The notes under the pieces were generated by a model. It was given only the letters and a program-made list of their open reading frames with translations, did no database searches and was not told the DNA's origin. A stretch of DNA of 64,000 nucleotides, from contig CAVVGO010000006.1 in NCBI GenBank assembly GCA_963747835.1, positions 62,001-126,000 of the forward strand, in the 5' to 3' direction. Origin of the DNA: JAJPKK01 sp963747835. GTDB lineage: Bacteria; Pseudomonadota; Alphaproteobacteria; Rhizobiales; Xanthobacteraceae. This document shows, piece after piece, positions 54,976 to 63,052 of the stretch (positions are counted from its first letter, which is position 1; each line of letters opens with the position of its first letter). A program made the translations under genes and the position numbers.

Positions 54976-55899
54976 ATGAAGACGTTGTTCATCGACTGCA
55001 ATCCGCAATTCGAAAAAGTGTTCCGCCGCGTCCACCGCGACGATGATCCCGCCGTCACGGTCAACAACCACCCGTTCCACGCCGACGACCTGCCGCGGCT
55101 CCTCGACGGCTACGACATCTGCATCGACGACCATTCCTACATGCCGACGCCGCAGATCGCCCAATGCAAGTCACTCAAGCACATCGTGTTCTGCGGCACC
55201 GGCGCGTCGAGCTACATGGACGTGCCGGCGCTCGCCGGGCTCGGCGTCACGGTGCACACCTATCGCGGCTATGGCGACACCGCAGTCGCGGAGCACACCA
55301 TTGCGCTGATGTTCGCCTGCGCCCGCGACATCGCGCTGTCGGACCGCAAGATCCGCGCCGGCACCTGGCAGCCGCTGGAGGGCGTCGAGCTTGCCGGCAA
55401 GACACTCGGCATCATCGGGCTCGGCGGCATCGGACGCGAGGTCGCCCGCATCGGCGCCGGCATCGGCATGCGGGTGATCGGCTGGAACCGCACCGCGCGC
55501 CCGATCGCGGGTGTCGCCGTGGTCGAACTCGACACCCTGCTCGCGACCGCCGACGTCATCTCGCTCAACCTCTCGCTCACCGACGACACAAGCGGCTTCC
55601 TCGATGCCGAACGGGTCGGCCGCATCAAGCCGGGCGCCATCCTGGTCAACACCGCGCGCGGCGCCCTCGTCGACGAGGCCGCGCTGATCGCCGCGCTCGC
55701 GAGCGGCCGCATCCGCCACGCCGGGCTCGACGTCTTCCACGCCGAGCCGCTCAAGCCCGACCATCCGCTCGCCCGCATGGACAACGTCACCCTGTCGCCC
55801 CACGCCGCCTTCCGCACCCCGGAAGCGAGCGAGAACCTGTTACGACGCGCGCTCGATATCGTGCGCCAGGTGCAGGGGTTTCCGGAGCGGCCTAGATAA
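54976..55899 (+). CDS. D-2-hydroxyacid dehydrogenase
   Basis: 307 aa. NAD motif KTLGIIGLGGIGREVARIG (residues 140-160), substrate Arg in NTARGALVDEAAL, Glu in FHAEPLKPDHPL and His in TLSPHAAFRTPEA, so the Arg-Glu-His set is complete. It reduces a 2-keto acid or oxidises a D-2-hydroxyacid with NAD(P). It is a separate copy from the frameshifted relative at 63 kb. Confidence 0.92.
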   Translation: MKTLFIDCNPQFEKVFRRVHRDDDPAVTVNNHPFHADDLPRLLDGYDICIDDHSYMPTPQIAQCKSLKHIVFCGTGASSYMDVPALAGLGVTVHTYRGYGDTAVAEHTIALMFACARDIALSDRKIRAGTWQPLEGVELAGKTLGIIGLGGIGREVARIGAGIGMRVIGWNRTARPIAGVAVVELDTLLATADVISLNLSLTDDTSGFLDAERVGRIKPGAILVNTARGALVDEAALIAALASGRIRHAGLDVFHAEPLKPDHPLARMDNVTLSPHAAFRTPEASENLLRRALDIVRQVQGFPERPR

Positions 55900-56432
55900 T
55901 AGGAATTCGCTGCTAACAGCGAAAATAACAAGGAATTTTGCGATTTTCCGGGCGTTTTTGGCCTTTTTGACGGCTCATAGCCATAGTTTATATAATAATT
56001 ACAATGTTTTGCATGCGATTCGCTGTTAGAATAAGAAACAGCGAACTTTCAACGCCGGAACAGCGAAGGGGGTATGCGGAACACCGTATAACTGCGAATT
56101 TGTCATGCTGGGTCTCGGAGCTGGGTGGCGAACGATTTAATAAGTTCGACCATATCACGATAGGCCTATATTGTCAAAAACAGTCCGTCTTGCGGGGACA
56201 GGTAGGAGACAATTGTTGCGATGCCGATCGAGCCGGATGCCTTCGAGCGCGGCGCCCGGCCATGGCCGCACGACCCGAATAACAGGACCGCGCCGCGACG
56301 GTCGCGGGAGGTCGGTCATGGGCCAAATCCGGAAACGCCCCCTCGCTCGCGGCGCTGATAAAGCCTGGGTGAGATCACCGCGGTGGCCTTGGCCGTGATA
56401 GACTGCCGACGAAGCGGCATGAGGGATGACGA
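55900..56432. repeat. AT-rich gap with AACAGCGAA repeats
   Basis: 533 bases with no supported gene; 55900-56220 is far AT-richer than the rest. AACAGCGAA occurs at 55915-55923, 56037-56045 and 56059-56067, and the inverted TTCGCTG at 55906-55912 and 56019-56025. The pair at 55906-55923 makes a perfect 7-bp hairpin with a CTAA loop. Similar AT-rich, (A)ACAGNGAA-rich spacers are frequent in Bradyrhizobium-like genomes as I recall. It could be a mobile-element edge or a transcription stop. Confidence 0.55.
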
Positions 56433-57416
56433 ATGCGGCGGCGCGACTTCATTGCGGGGCTTGGGAGTGCGGCGTCGCGGTCGTTATTGCCGACGGCTGG
56501 ACGCGCGCAACAGCGGGCGATGCCGATAATTGGCGTTCTGCTTGATGGCGACTGGACACCGGAAGCAAGTGCCGCGCTTGCGCAGGGCTTGGCTGAGACC
56601 GGATACGCGGAAGGCCGCAACGTCGCCATAGAATACCGTTTCGTCAGGGAAAATGTGGGGAGTTTGCAGGAATCGGCCAACGATTTGATCCGTCGGCAGG
56701 TGGCCGTCATTGCTACACCCGGGAGCACGCCAGCCGCTCTCGCGGCGAAAGCAGGGACCGCGACTATTCCAATCGTGTTCGGGATCGGTTTCGATCCAGT
56801 CCAACTCGGCCTCGTGGCCAGCCTCAACCGGCCAGGTGCCAACCTCACCGGATATACTGAGATGCAAGTCGACGTGGTGTCGAAGCGGTTGGAGCTCTTG
56901 CGCATGCTGGTTCCCGCGGCGGTACATTATGGCGCGCTTATCGATCCACGGAATCCAATCGGCGAACAGATGGCCGGGAAAGCCCGGGAGGCGGCGGAAT
57001 CCATCGGCAAGCCGATGGAAGTCATCTCCGTAAGCGACGATGCAGCCTTCAAAGCTGTCTTTTTGAATCTCCCGCAAAGTCGCATAGACGCGATGCTGTT
57101 CAGTCCCGGTCAGTTCTTCTACAAGCGCCGTGAACTGGTCCTCCAACTCACGGCGAGCCATGGCGTGCCAGCGGCCTACTGGCTCCGCGAATTTCCCGGG
57201 ACCGGCGGCCTGATGAGCTACGGCTCAAGCTATGCGGAGATGAATCGACAAGTCGGAGCTTATGTCGGCCGCATCCTCAACGGTGCCAAGCCTGCGGACC
57301 TGCCCATTGTACGCGCTACAAAATTTGAGCTGGTGATCAATGCCAGGGCCGCGAAGGCGCTCGGCCTCACAATCCCCCCAACGCTCCTCGCCATCGCCGA
57401 CGAAGTGATCGAATAG
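56433..57416 (+). CDS. ABC transporter substrate-binding protein (PF04392 type)
   Basis: 327 aa with a twin-arginine start MRRRDFIAGLGSAAS. The fold is a two-lobe periplasmic protein: IGVLLDGDWTPEASAALAQGL, TIPIVFGIGFDPVQLGLVASL, RPGANLTGYTEM and the ending KFELVINARAAKALGLTIPPTLL that is typical of this family. No permease or ATPase gene is nearby, so it is an orphan. The ligand is unknown. The family is highly expanded in Bradyrhizobiaceae. Confidence 0.9.
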   Translation: MRRRDFIAGLGSAASRSLLPTAGRAQQRAMPIIGVLLDGDWTPEASAALAQGLAETGYAEGRNVAIEYRFVRENVGSLQESANDLIRRQVAVIATPGSTPAALAAKAGTATIPIVFGIGFDPVQLGLVASLNRPGANLTGYTEMQVDVVSKRLELLRMLVPAAVHYGALIDPRNPIGEQMAGKAREAAESIGKPMEVISVSDDAAFKAVFLNLPQSRIDAMLFSPGQFFYKRRELVLQLTASHGVPAAYWLREFPGTGGLMSYGSSYAEMNRQVGAYVGRILNGAKPADLPIVRATKFELVINARAAKALGLTIPPTLLAIADEVIE

Positions 57417-57451
57417 GCGGGCTGCGCGATTTGAGGCCGCGTGAAAGCGCG

Positions 57452-57667
57452 TAACGTGATGGCGTTGGCCTGCGCGCCAGCGCCGGCGTTGGCGAGGCCG
57501 CCCGTGATGGTGCCGCTGTTGATGCTCGTCAAGCCCGTGCCCACGATGCCGGCGCCGTTGCCACCCGTGATGCCGTCGCAATTGGTGAAGCTCGCGCCGC
57601 TCGCCGCGAACTGCACGCCCACCCCGCCGGCGCCGCCGGTGACGGCGCCGCCGGAATTGGCGCCACG
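57452..57667 (-). pseudogene. autotransporter passenger fragment
   Basis: On the minus strand the translation reads GGVGVQFAASGASFTN, then GNGAGIVGTGLTSINS and GTITGGLANAGAGAQANAIT, the repeat pattern of autotransporter passenger domains. There is no signal peptide, no beta-barrel and no continuation on either side. It is a relic stranded between the substrate-binding protein and the cupin gene. Confidence 0.75.
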
Positions 57668-57725
57668 TTTGCGTCCCGGCGTATCGGGACTACACTGACC
57701 GTGCATTCAAAAGGGGAGACCGCTC

Positions 57726-58175
57726 ATGAAATACCTGCTCGCACTCGCCGCGATACTCTCGACTGCCGCCCTGGTAACCTTGGGAGTTGCCGCCGGTTTT
57801 CCGCCGCGCGTCCACTACATAGACCACGACACGGTTGCGGCCGCCTTCGTCAAGGGCGGGAACATCATCCAAGATGAAGGATTGACCGTCATCGCCAACC
57901 GCGGCGTACAGCGCGGCTCCGAGATGCACGACAACACCAACCACGTGTTCATCATCGTGGATGGCGAAGCCGAGTTCGTCACCGGCGGCAAGATGGTCGA
58001 TCCGAAGGTAACCGCCCCCGGCCAGACGCGGGGGACCGGTATCGAGGGCGGGGTGAGTCATCATCTGACCAAGGGCGATGTGATCACGATCCCCGCAAAG
58101 ACGCCGCACCAGTGGAAGGACACCTCGAAGACCGGCTCGGTCGGCTACTACGCCGTGAACTTCGACAGCAATTGA
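57726..58175 (+). CDS. exported cupin-domain protein
   Basis: 149 aa; signal peptide LLALAAILSTAALVTLGVAAG. A cupin core follows: GSEMHDNTNHVFIIVDGEAEFVTGG, then GGVSHHLTKGDVITIPAKTPHQW, giving His/Glu/His metal ligands. The enzyme may be a dioxygenase, isomerase or just a binding protein in the periplasm. It is the only intact gene among three broken ones. Confidence 0.85.
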   Translation: MKYLLALAAILSTAALVTLGVAAGFPPRVHYIDHDTVAAAFVKGGNIIQDEGLTVIANRGVQRGSEMHDNTNHVFIIVDGEAEFVTGGKMVDPKVTAPGQTRGTGIEGGVSHHLTKGDVITIPAKTPHQWKDTSKTGSVGYYAVNFDSN

Positions 58176-58177
58176 CG

Positions 58178-58351
58178 AGCCCGAGTACCCAAACTTCATG
58201 CGATGAGCCGGTCGAGCGGCGCGTCGATGCAGTCGGCCGCGTCCATCCGCATCCGGAGATCAAGATCGTCCATGGGGACAGGCAGATCGTGCCGCGCCGA
58301 ACGCGGGGCGAATTTTGTACGCGCGGCGATTCGGTAATGCTCGGCTACTGG
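58178..58351 (+). pseudogene. acyl-CoA/AMP-dependent ligase fragment
   Basis: Directly after the cupin stop one frame reads CDEPVERRVDAVGRVHPHPE, IKIVHGDRQIVPRR and CTRGDSVMLGYW, which matches the middle region of long-chain acyl-CoA synthetases (before the hinge). Nothing upstream or downstream continues it, so only about 58 residues of a 550-residue enzyme remain. Confidence 0.8.
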
Positions 58352-58512
58352 CACGGTGCAGCGGGGGTGTTTTTCTTCAATCGATCACGGGGTCAAACTG
58401 GCAGGACCGTGGGGCGCAATAAGCGCAGCGCATTGCGTTGTTCCGACGCTGCGTGACGCTGGCGCCGCCACCTGAAAGTTCCCGGGCCGGATCGTGGCCG
58501 CAGCCGCATCTG

Positions 58513-58766
58513 ATGGGTTTGCCCGAAAGGGCCGAAGCCGTTGATGCCTTCATCGGCGAGCCGGACACGCTCGGACGCGGCCACGCCGGCGCGTTTCTGC
58601 GGGCGTTCGCCGCAATGCCCATCGCAGAGGGCGCTCCGGCCGTCGTCATCGATCCCCACGCGGACAATCATCGCGCCCGGCGCGCTTACGCGCGGCGGGC
58701 TTTGTCGGCGACGAGGTTATCGACACGCCGGAGAGGCCGGCGGCGCTCATGCGGTTCCGGCCTTGA
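58513..58766 (+). pseudogene. GNAT acetyltransferase remnant (AAC(6')-like)
   Basis: The text VDAFIGEPDTLGRGHAGAFL, EGAPAVVIDPHADNHRARRAY and, in another frame, AGFVGDEVIDTPERPAALM is the C-terminal two-thirds of an aminoglycoside-6'-acetyltransferase-like GNAT. A frameshift near 58690 and loss of the N-terminus break it. The class name is by pattern only; resistance activity is not implied. Confidence 0.75.
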
Positions 58767-58953
58767 TCGCGAGTTCAGATGTCGTCGGCGGTCCGCGGCG
58801 GTGTCGGCTCTGTGCTGTACGAGAAGTGCCTGTACGACACATGCGGGCAACTCATGAACGCCAACATGGCGGGGCGCTTTCGCAGCGGTTCCCGGCTAAG
58901 CCGGCACCGGCCGCGCGGGTTACCCGGACGGAGCGGTAGACTACCGATTCAGT

Positions 58954-59307
58954 CTATCCGAGTGGGCGCATTCGAACGCGCCCAGGCTCGATGACAGAAA
59001 AGTAACCAGCCCAATCGTCGCGGGCCGCTATCAGATCAGCAAGCCGCTGTCCGACATCGCCGGGCTTGGGCATCGAAATTCGCACCAGCACGACCCCGGT
59101 CTCAGGCGGCAAAGCCGATCTTCGGGCCAGATCGCCGAAGTCTTTGTCGAACGTCAACAGTATGCGTCCCTCTCGGGCCGCCCATTCCAGAACTACCGTA
59201 TCGGTCACGCCCGGCCCTGCAATCCTCACCCAGACGACATCGTGCCCGTGTGCCTGAAGGGCGGCGACGGCTGCGCCCGGAAAATTCTCGTTGGCAAGAA
59301 AACGCAT
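58954..59307 (-). CDS. DUF5615 PIN-like toxin
   Basis: 117 aa starting one base after the antitoxin stop. RFLANENFPGAAVAAL supplies the first acidic site, RILLTFDKDFGDLA the second, as in the Mut7-C/DUF5615 PIN-like nucleases. It should cut RNA and be inactive when bound by the DUF433 partner. Cytoplasmic. GTGVV-type strand TGVVLVRISMPKPGD is also typical. Confidence 0.85.
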   Translation of the reverse strand: MRFLANENFPGAAVAALQAHGHDVVWVRIAGPGVTDTVVLEWAAREGRILLTFDKDFGDLARRSALPPETGVVLVRISMPKPGDVGQRLADLIAARDDWAGYFSVIEPGRVRMRPLG

Positions 59308-59308
59308 G

Positions 59309-59539
59309 TTAAGCCGCGCTCGGGAATACCTTTTCCAAGTTGAGCGTGTCGCGCGCATAAGCAAGGCACGCGATAATGTCGTCGTGCGTAATCCCTGGGT
59401 AGTTCCCCAGGATGTCAGCTTCGCTCCATCCGTCGGCCATTAAGCCGATGACGAATTCGACGGAAAGCCGCGTCCCACGGATAATAGGCTTCCCGGCGAG
59501 TACATCCGGGTCGAGTTTGATGCGGGGATGCTCTGACAT
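59309..59539 (-). CDS. DUF433 antitoxin
   Basis: 76 aa from the ATG at 59539, AAGGAG upstream. The family marks are KLDPDVLAGKPIIRGTRLSVEFVIG and DILGNYPGITHDDIIACLAYA; the latter is a winged helix-turn-helix. It pairs with the DUF5615 gene and probably represses their promoter. Confidence 0.88.
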   Translation of the reverse strand: MSEHPRIKLDPDVLAGKPIIRGTRLSVEFVIGLMADGWSEADILGNYPGITHDDIIACLAYARDTLNLEKVFPSAA

Positions 59540-59708
59540 GGCTGATCGGCTTCTCCTTTGCGCATGCGTGATATTAGGCGAAACCATCGCGCAATGCGAT
59601 GCCAGACGCGTTTTATGTGCGGCCCGCAGGGCGGGTTCGCTTTAACCCGCCGCCTCGTCGGCCGAAACGGCGGAGTTCGCTGCGCTAGTCCGCCCTACTC
59701 CGCCGCAC

Positions 59709-59921
59709 TCAATGCAAATCGTAGATCAATTTTCCGACCGAGTAGACGAGGCCGCAGCCGATCATGAACAGGATCGCCCATACCACGTAGTCGACCTGCT
59801 TCTTGAAGTCGGCGAAGGCCTGGGAGCGCTTCACCGATTTACCGAGCACGCCCGTGAACAGGGTGCGCAGGAACAGGATGACCGGGATGGCGGCGATGAT
59901 GAAGCCGATCAGTTTGAACAT
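59709..59921 (-). CDS. small two-helix membrane protein
   Basis: 70 aa. KLIGFIIAAIPVILFLRTLF and VVWAILFMIGCGLVYSVGKLIY are two membrane helices joined by a basic loop (GKSVKRSQAFADFKKQVD). Short homologues are widespread in alphaproteobacteria; function unknown. Confidence 0.7.
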   Translation of the reverse strand: MFKLIGFIIAAIPVILFLRTLFTGVLGKSVKRSQAFADFKKQVDYVVWAILFMIGCGLVYSVGKLIYDLH

Positions 59922-60038
59922 GAGGCGGTGGTCTCGGCTCCGTAGCGTTGGTGGTGGGCGCTGCTTACGCAGCGTAGCCCGGATGGTGCCCAGGTTCACC
60001 AGCGCCGGACGTAGACATCCGCAATTCCGGCGCCCCCT

Positions 60039-61143
60039 TTACGCCGCCTTGATGCCGAGGAGGCGCGCGGCGTTGAGGTCGAGGATCGCGGCTTTCTGGG
60101 CGTCGGTGAGGGTGGTGGTGGCGAAGATGTGGTCGACCGGGTGCTCCTCCCACGGAATCGGGTGGTCGCTGCCGAGCACGACCTGGCTGGCGCCGACCTG
60201 GGCGACGAGGTGGCGCAACGCCTCGGGGGTGAATACCAGGGCGTCAAAGTAGAGCTGGTTCAAATATTCGGTCGGCTTCTTTTTCAACGTGATGTCCGGG
60301 TTGCAGTTCTGCGGCGATACGAAGCAGGCGTGGTCGGAGCGCGGCGCGTAGGACGGCAGGTAGCCGCCGCCATGGGCCGCCAGGATTTTGAGGCCGGGGA
60401 AGCGATCGAGCGTGCCCTCGAAGATCAGGTGCTGGAGCGCGATCGTGGTGTCGAGCGGGTTGCCGATGGTGTTCGAAAGCCAGCCGTTGCCCTGGTAGCG
60501 CTTCGCCAGTTCCGGCTGGGACTGGGGGTGGATGAACAGCACGGCGCCGAGCTCTTCGGCCTTGGCCCACACCGGATGGAATTTCGCGCTGGAGAAATCC
60601 TCGCCCGCGACATTGCTGCCGATCGCGGCGCCGCGCAGGCCGAGCTTCTTCACGGCGTCATCGAGCTGCTGCACCGCGAGGTCCGGATACTGGAGCGCGA
60701 GCGAGGCAAAGCCGGCGAAGCGTTCCGGCTGCGCGGCGGCAAGCTCGGCGAGCTTCTCGTTCTGCACCTTGACGATCGCGGCCGCGGTGTCGCGGTCGCG
60801 CCGATACCAGAACGGATTGATCGAGAGCACCTCCATATCGATCGCCATGGCGTCCATCTGGGCGAGCCGTTCCGCGACCGCAATGTACTGGCTCTCCGCG
60901 CCCCTGACGGGGGCCAGCACCGTGCGGGCATCGTCGCCCATGAGGGCGACTGGCCTCGCGGAACAGGCAAGGGGAATGCACGTCGATGGTCTTAACGCGC
61001 TTGCCCTTCACGGTGATGGGCAGGCGCCTCGCCTCCGGCTCGCGCGCCCGCGCCGCGTCCGGCATGGCGCAGCCGCAAAACGCGATGCCGGCGGCGCCGA
61101 CCGCAGCGCCCGCTCGCGCGAGGAAGTTCCTGCGTGTCGTCAT
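60039..61143 (-). pseudogene. Tat-exported amidohydrolase (ACMSD-like), frameshifted
   Basis: ATG at 61143 with MTTRRNFLARAGAAVGAAG. KRVKTIDVHSPC starts the TIM-barrel metal site, then the frame changes near 60945 and continues MGDDARTVLAPVRG. Other marks: FAGFASLALQYPDLAV, GAVLFIHPQSQPELA, ILAAHGGGYLPSY, QVVLGSDHPIPWEEHP, all of amidohydrolase_2 (decarboxylase) type. Where HxH is expected the sequence reads VHSPC, so the metal site itself is altered, perhaps also by the indel. Substrate unknown. Confidence 0.72.
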
Positions 61144-61220
61144 GGCTGACGTCTCCCTGAGCGTTTTTGTTTCAGCCTAGAAGGCTGATTCGCGCATTTC
61201 CATTCGTATAGCGCTGTCAC

Positions 61221-61328
61221 GCTCCGCGAAAGCGGGGCATCCAGTAACCCCTGCACCATCGATGAAACTCATACCTGAGACAAAACCAAGGCCTGCGGTT
61301 ACTGGGTCGCCCGGTCAAGCCGGGCGAC
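61221..61328. repeat. composite intergenic inverted repeat
   Basis: Three nested or adjacent hairpins: GCTCCGC/GCGGGGC (61221-61238), CCAGTAAC (61241) paired with GTTACTGG (61298-61305), and GTCGCCCGG/CCGGGCGAC with a TCAAG loop (61306-61328). The layout resembles Rhizobiales interspersed repeats. It lies between the amidohydrolase start and the monooxygenase stop. Confidence 0.6.
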
Positions 61329-61416
61329 GACAACCATGGGATGGAATCGAGGGCAACCGTGGGATGGAATATTGGAATTCAGAGCACGTTCCGCGGCTGC
61401 CAATCTTGTGCCCGGC

Positions 61417-62442
61417 CTATTCCAGCGCGGCGATCGCCGGCATGGCGGTCTCGGTGAACAGTTCCAGTGAGTCCAGTGATTCCGCGAGCGTGATGTCGCC
61501 GAAAGCGAAGCGGCAGAGGCAGTAGTTGGCGCCGGATGCTTTGATCTGCGCTACCAGGGTGTCGCGCACCACCTCCGGCCGTGCCGCGATGCCGAAGCCC
61601 TGGGCCTGGGCGTCGTCGAAGGTCGGCGGATAGGCGGCGTTGGCGGGCCTGGTGCCGTGGAGATCGAACAGGCGGAAGAAGTTCGCGTGCCACATCGCAT
61701 AGGCGCGCCGCGCCACCGCGCGCGCGGCGGCGTCGGTGTCGGCCACGACCACGAAACGGTTGATGCCGAGCAACGGCAGCGGCGCGTCATCGCCGTCGTC
61801 TCGGCGGGCCTGCTGCCACGCTGCCCGGTAGCCGTCGGTCACGCGCCGCGCACCCTCGGCGGCCAGGTTGATGACGACGTTGACTTTGTTTTGCGCGGCC
61901 CATGCCACTCCGTTGGCGTTCCAGGCGCCGTACCACAGCGGCGGGTACGGGCGTTGCACCGGCGCCATCTCGACCGGGATGTTCTTGAAGCGGAAGAATT
62001 TGCCCTCGTGATCGAGCGGGCCGCCGGCAAGCGCCTTCATGATCACGGCGGAAATTTCGAAATAGCGCGCCTGGGCCTCGTCGGGATCGATGCCGTAATA
62101 GGCGATCTCGTGGGGCGAGGCACCGCGCCCCATGCCGAACTCCAGCCGGCCGCCGCTCATCTGGTCGAGCATGCAGATTTCCTCGGCGAGCCGCAGCGGA
62201 TGATAGAGCGGAAGCTGGTAGACCAACGGGCCGAACCGCAAGCGCCGCGTGCGCTGGGCGATCGCGGCCAGGAACAGGTTCGGCGACGGCGCCATGCCGA
62301 GCGGCGTCGCGTGATGCTCGGCGACATGATAGGCATGAAATCCGGCGCGGTCATACGCCTCGATCAGCGCAAGCCGGTTTTCATAATGCTTGGAAAGCGG
62401 CACGCTGCCGCGGTCGAGATGATCGAAGATGCCGAGTTTCAC
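61417..62442 (-). CDS. luciferase-like flavin-dependent monooxygenase
   Basis: 341 aa, ATG at 62442. LLM class: KLGIFDHLDRGSVPLSKHYENR at the start (shown in parts), EAYDRAGFHAYHVAEHHATPL, LRFGPLVYQLPLYHPLRLAEE, GRLEFGMGRGASPHE and RPYPPLWYGAWNANGVAWAA. It uses reduced FMN supplied by a separate reductase. The substrate is not known. It is divergent from the following cupin gene, with only 30 bases between starts. Confidence 0.9.
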   Translation of the reverse strand: MKLGIFDHLDRGSVPLSKHYENRLALIEAYDRAGFHAYHVAEHHATPLGMAPSPNLFLAAIAQRTRRLRFGPLVYQLPLYHPLRLAEEICMLDQMSGGRLEFGMGRGASPHEIAYYGIDPDEAQARYFEISAVIMKALAGGPLDHEGKFFRFKNIPVEMAPVQRPYPPLWYGAWNANGVAWAAQNKVNVVINLAAEGARRVTDGYRAAWQQARRDDGDDAPLPLLGINRFVVVADTDAAARAVARRAYAMWHANFFRLFDLHGTRPANAAYPPTFDDAQAQGFGIAARPEVVRDTLVAQIKASGANYCLCRFAFGDITLAESLDSLELFTETAMPAIAALE

Positions 62443-62472
62443 GCGCGCAATTCCGGATGGCAGGGAGATGAC

Positions 62473-63015
62473 ATGGAAAGGCGATCCGCCGTGTGGTGAC
62501 AGGTCACGATGATGATGGCAAGGCGGTCGTGCTCGCCGACGGGCCGGCCCCGAACGTGCGGCAGCGCTCCTCCGGCATCGTGTCGATCCTCGCCTGGGCG
62601 ACCGACGAGACGCCAGCCGACATCGCCGGCACCGCGGACCGCGCCGACCGCGACATCGGCGTCGCGCCGCCGCCGTCCGGCTCGATCCTGCGGATCGTCG
62701 ATTTCCCGCCGGTCGCCGCCGCGCCCGCGATCGACCACGCCACGGTCACCCGCGAAATGGGACTCGATGCCGGACCACGGCGCGCCGCCGCGCCACGCCT
62801 TCACCCACCGCACCCGCAGCATCGACTACGCGATCGTGCTCGAGGGCGAGATCGACATGCTGCTCGACGACAGCGAGGTCCATCTCGGTCCCGGCGACAT
62901 CGTGGTCCAGCAGGGCACCAACCATGCCTGGGTCAACAACGGCGCCGCGACGTGCCGCATCGCCTTCGTGCTGATCGATGCCAAGGAGCCGCCGGCTTGG
63001 ACGAAGTCCCGCTGA
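62473..63015 (+). pseudogene. cupin-domain protein, frameshifted
   Basis: Probable start at the ATG at 62473 (MERRSA), with an early break before VVTGHDDDGKAVVLADGP; a GTG at 62493 avoids it. A second break near 62780 leads to SIDYAIVLEGEIDMLLDD and GPGDIVVQQGTNHAWVNN, the metal-binding cupin core. Typical length is about 170 residues, matching the span. It is followed by a hydroxyacid dehydrogenase gene, 38 bases away. Confidence 0.7.
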
Positions 63016-63052
63016 GAGAAGACTTGCCCCGAAATAGTTGGAGAAGAAAGGC

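Noticed and set aside
56004..56282. 92-codon frame in the AT-rich gap
   Set aside because: Its codons are made of the AACAGCGAA repeats and no start signal is found; it looks like translated repeat DNA.
58178..58766. Resistance gene (aminoglycoside acetyltransferase) as a working feature
   Set aside because: Only a frameshifted C-terminal part remains, so no active enzyme is expected.
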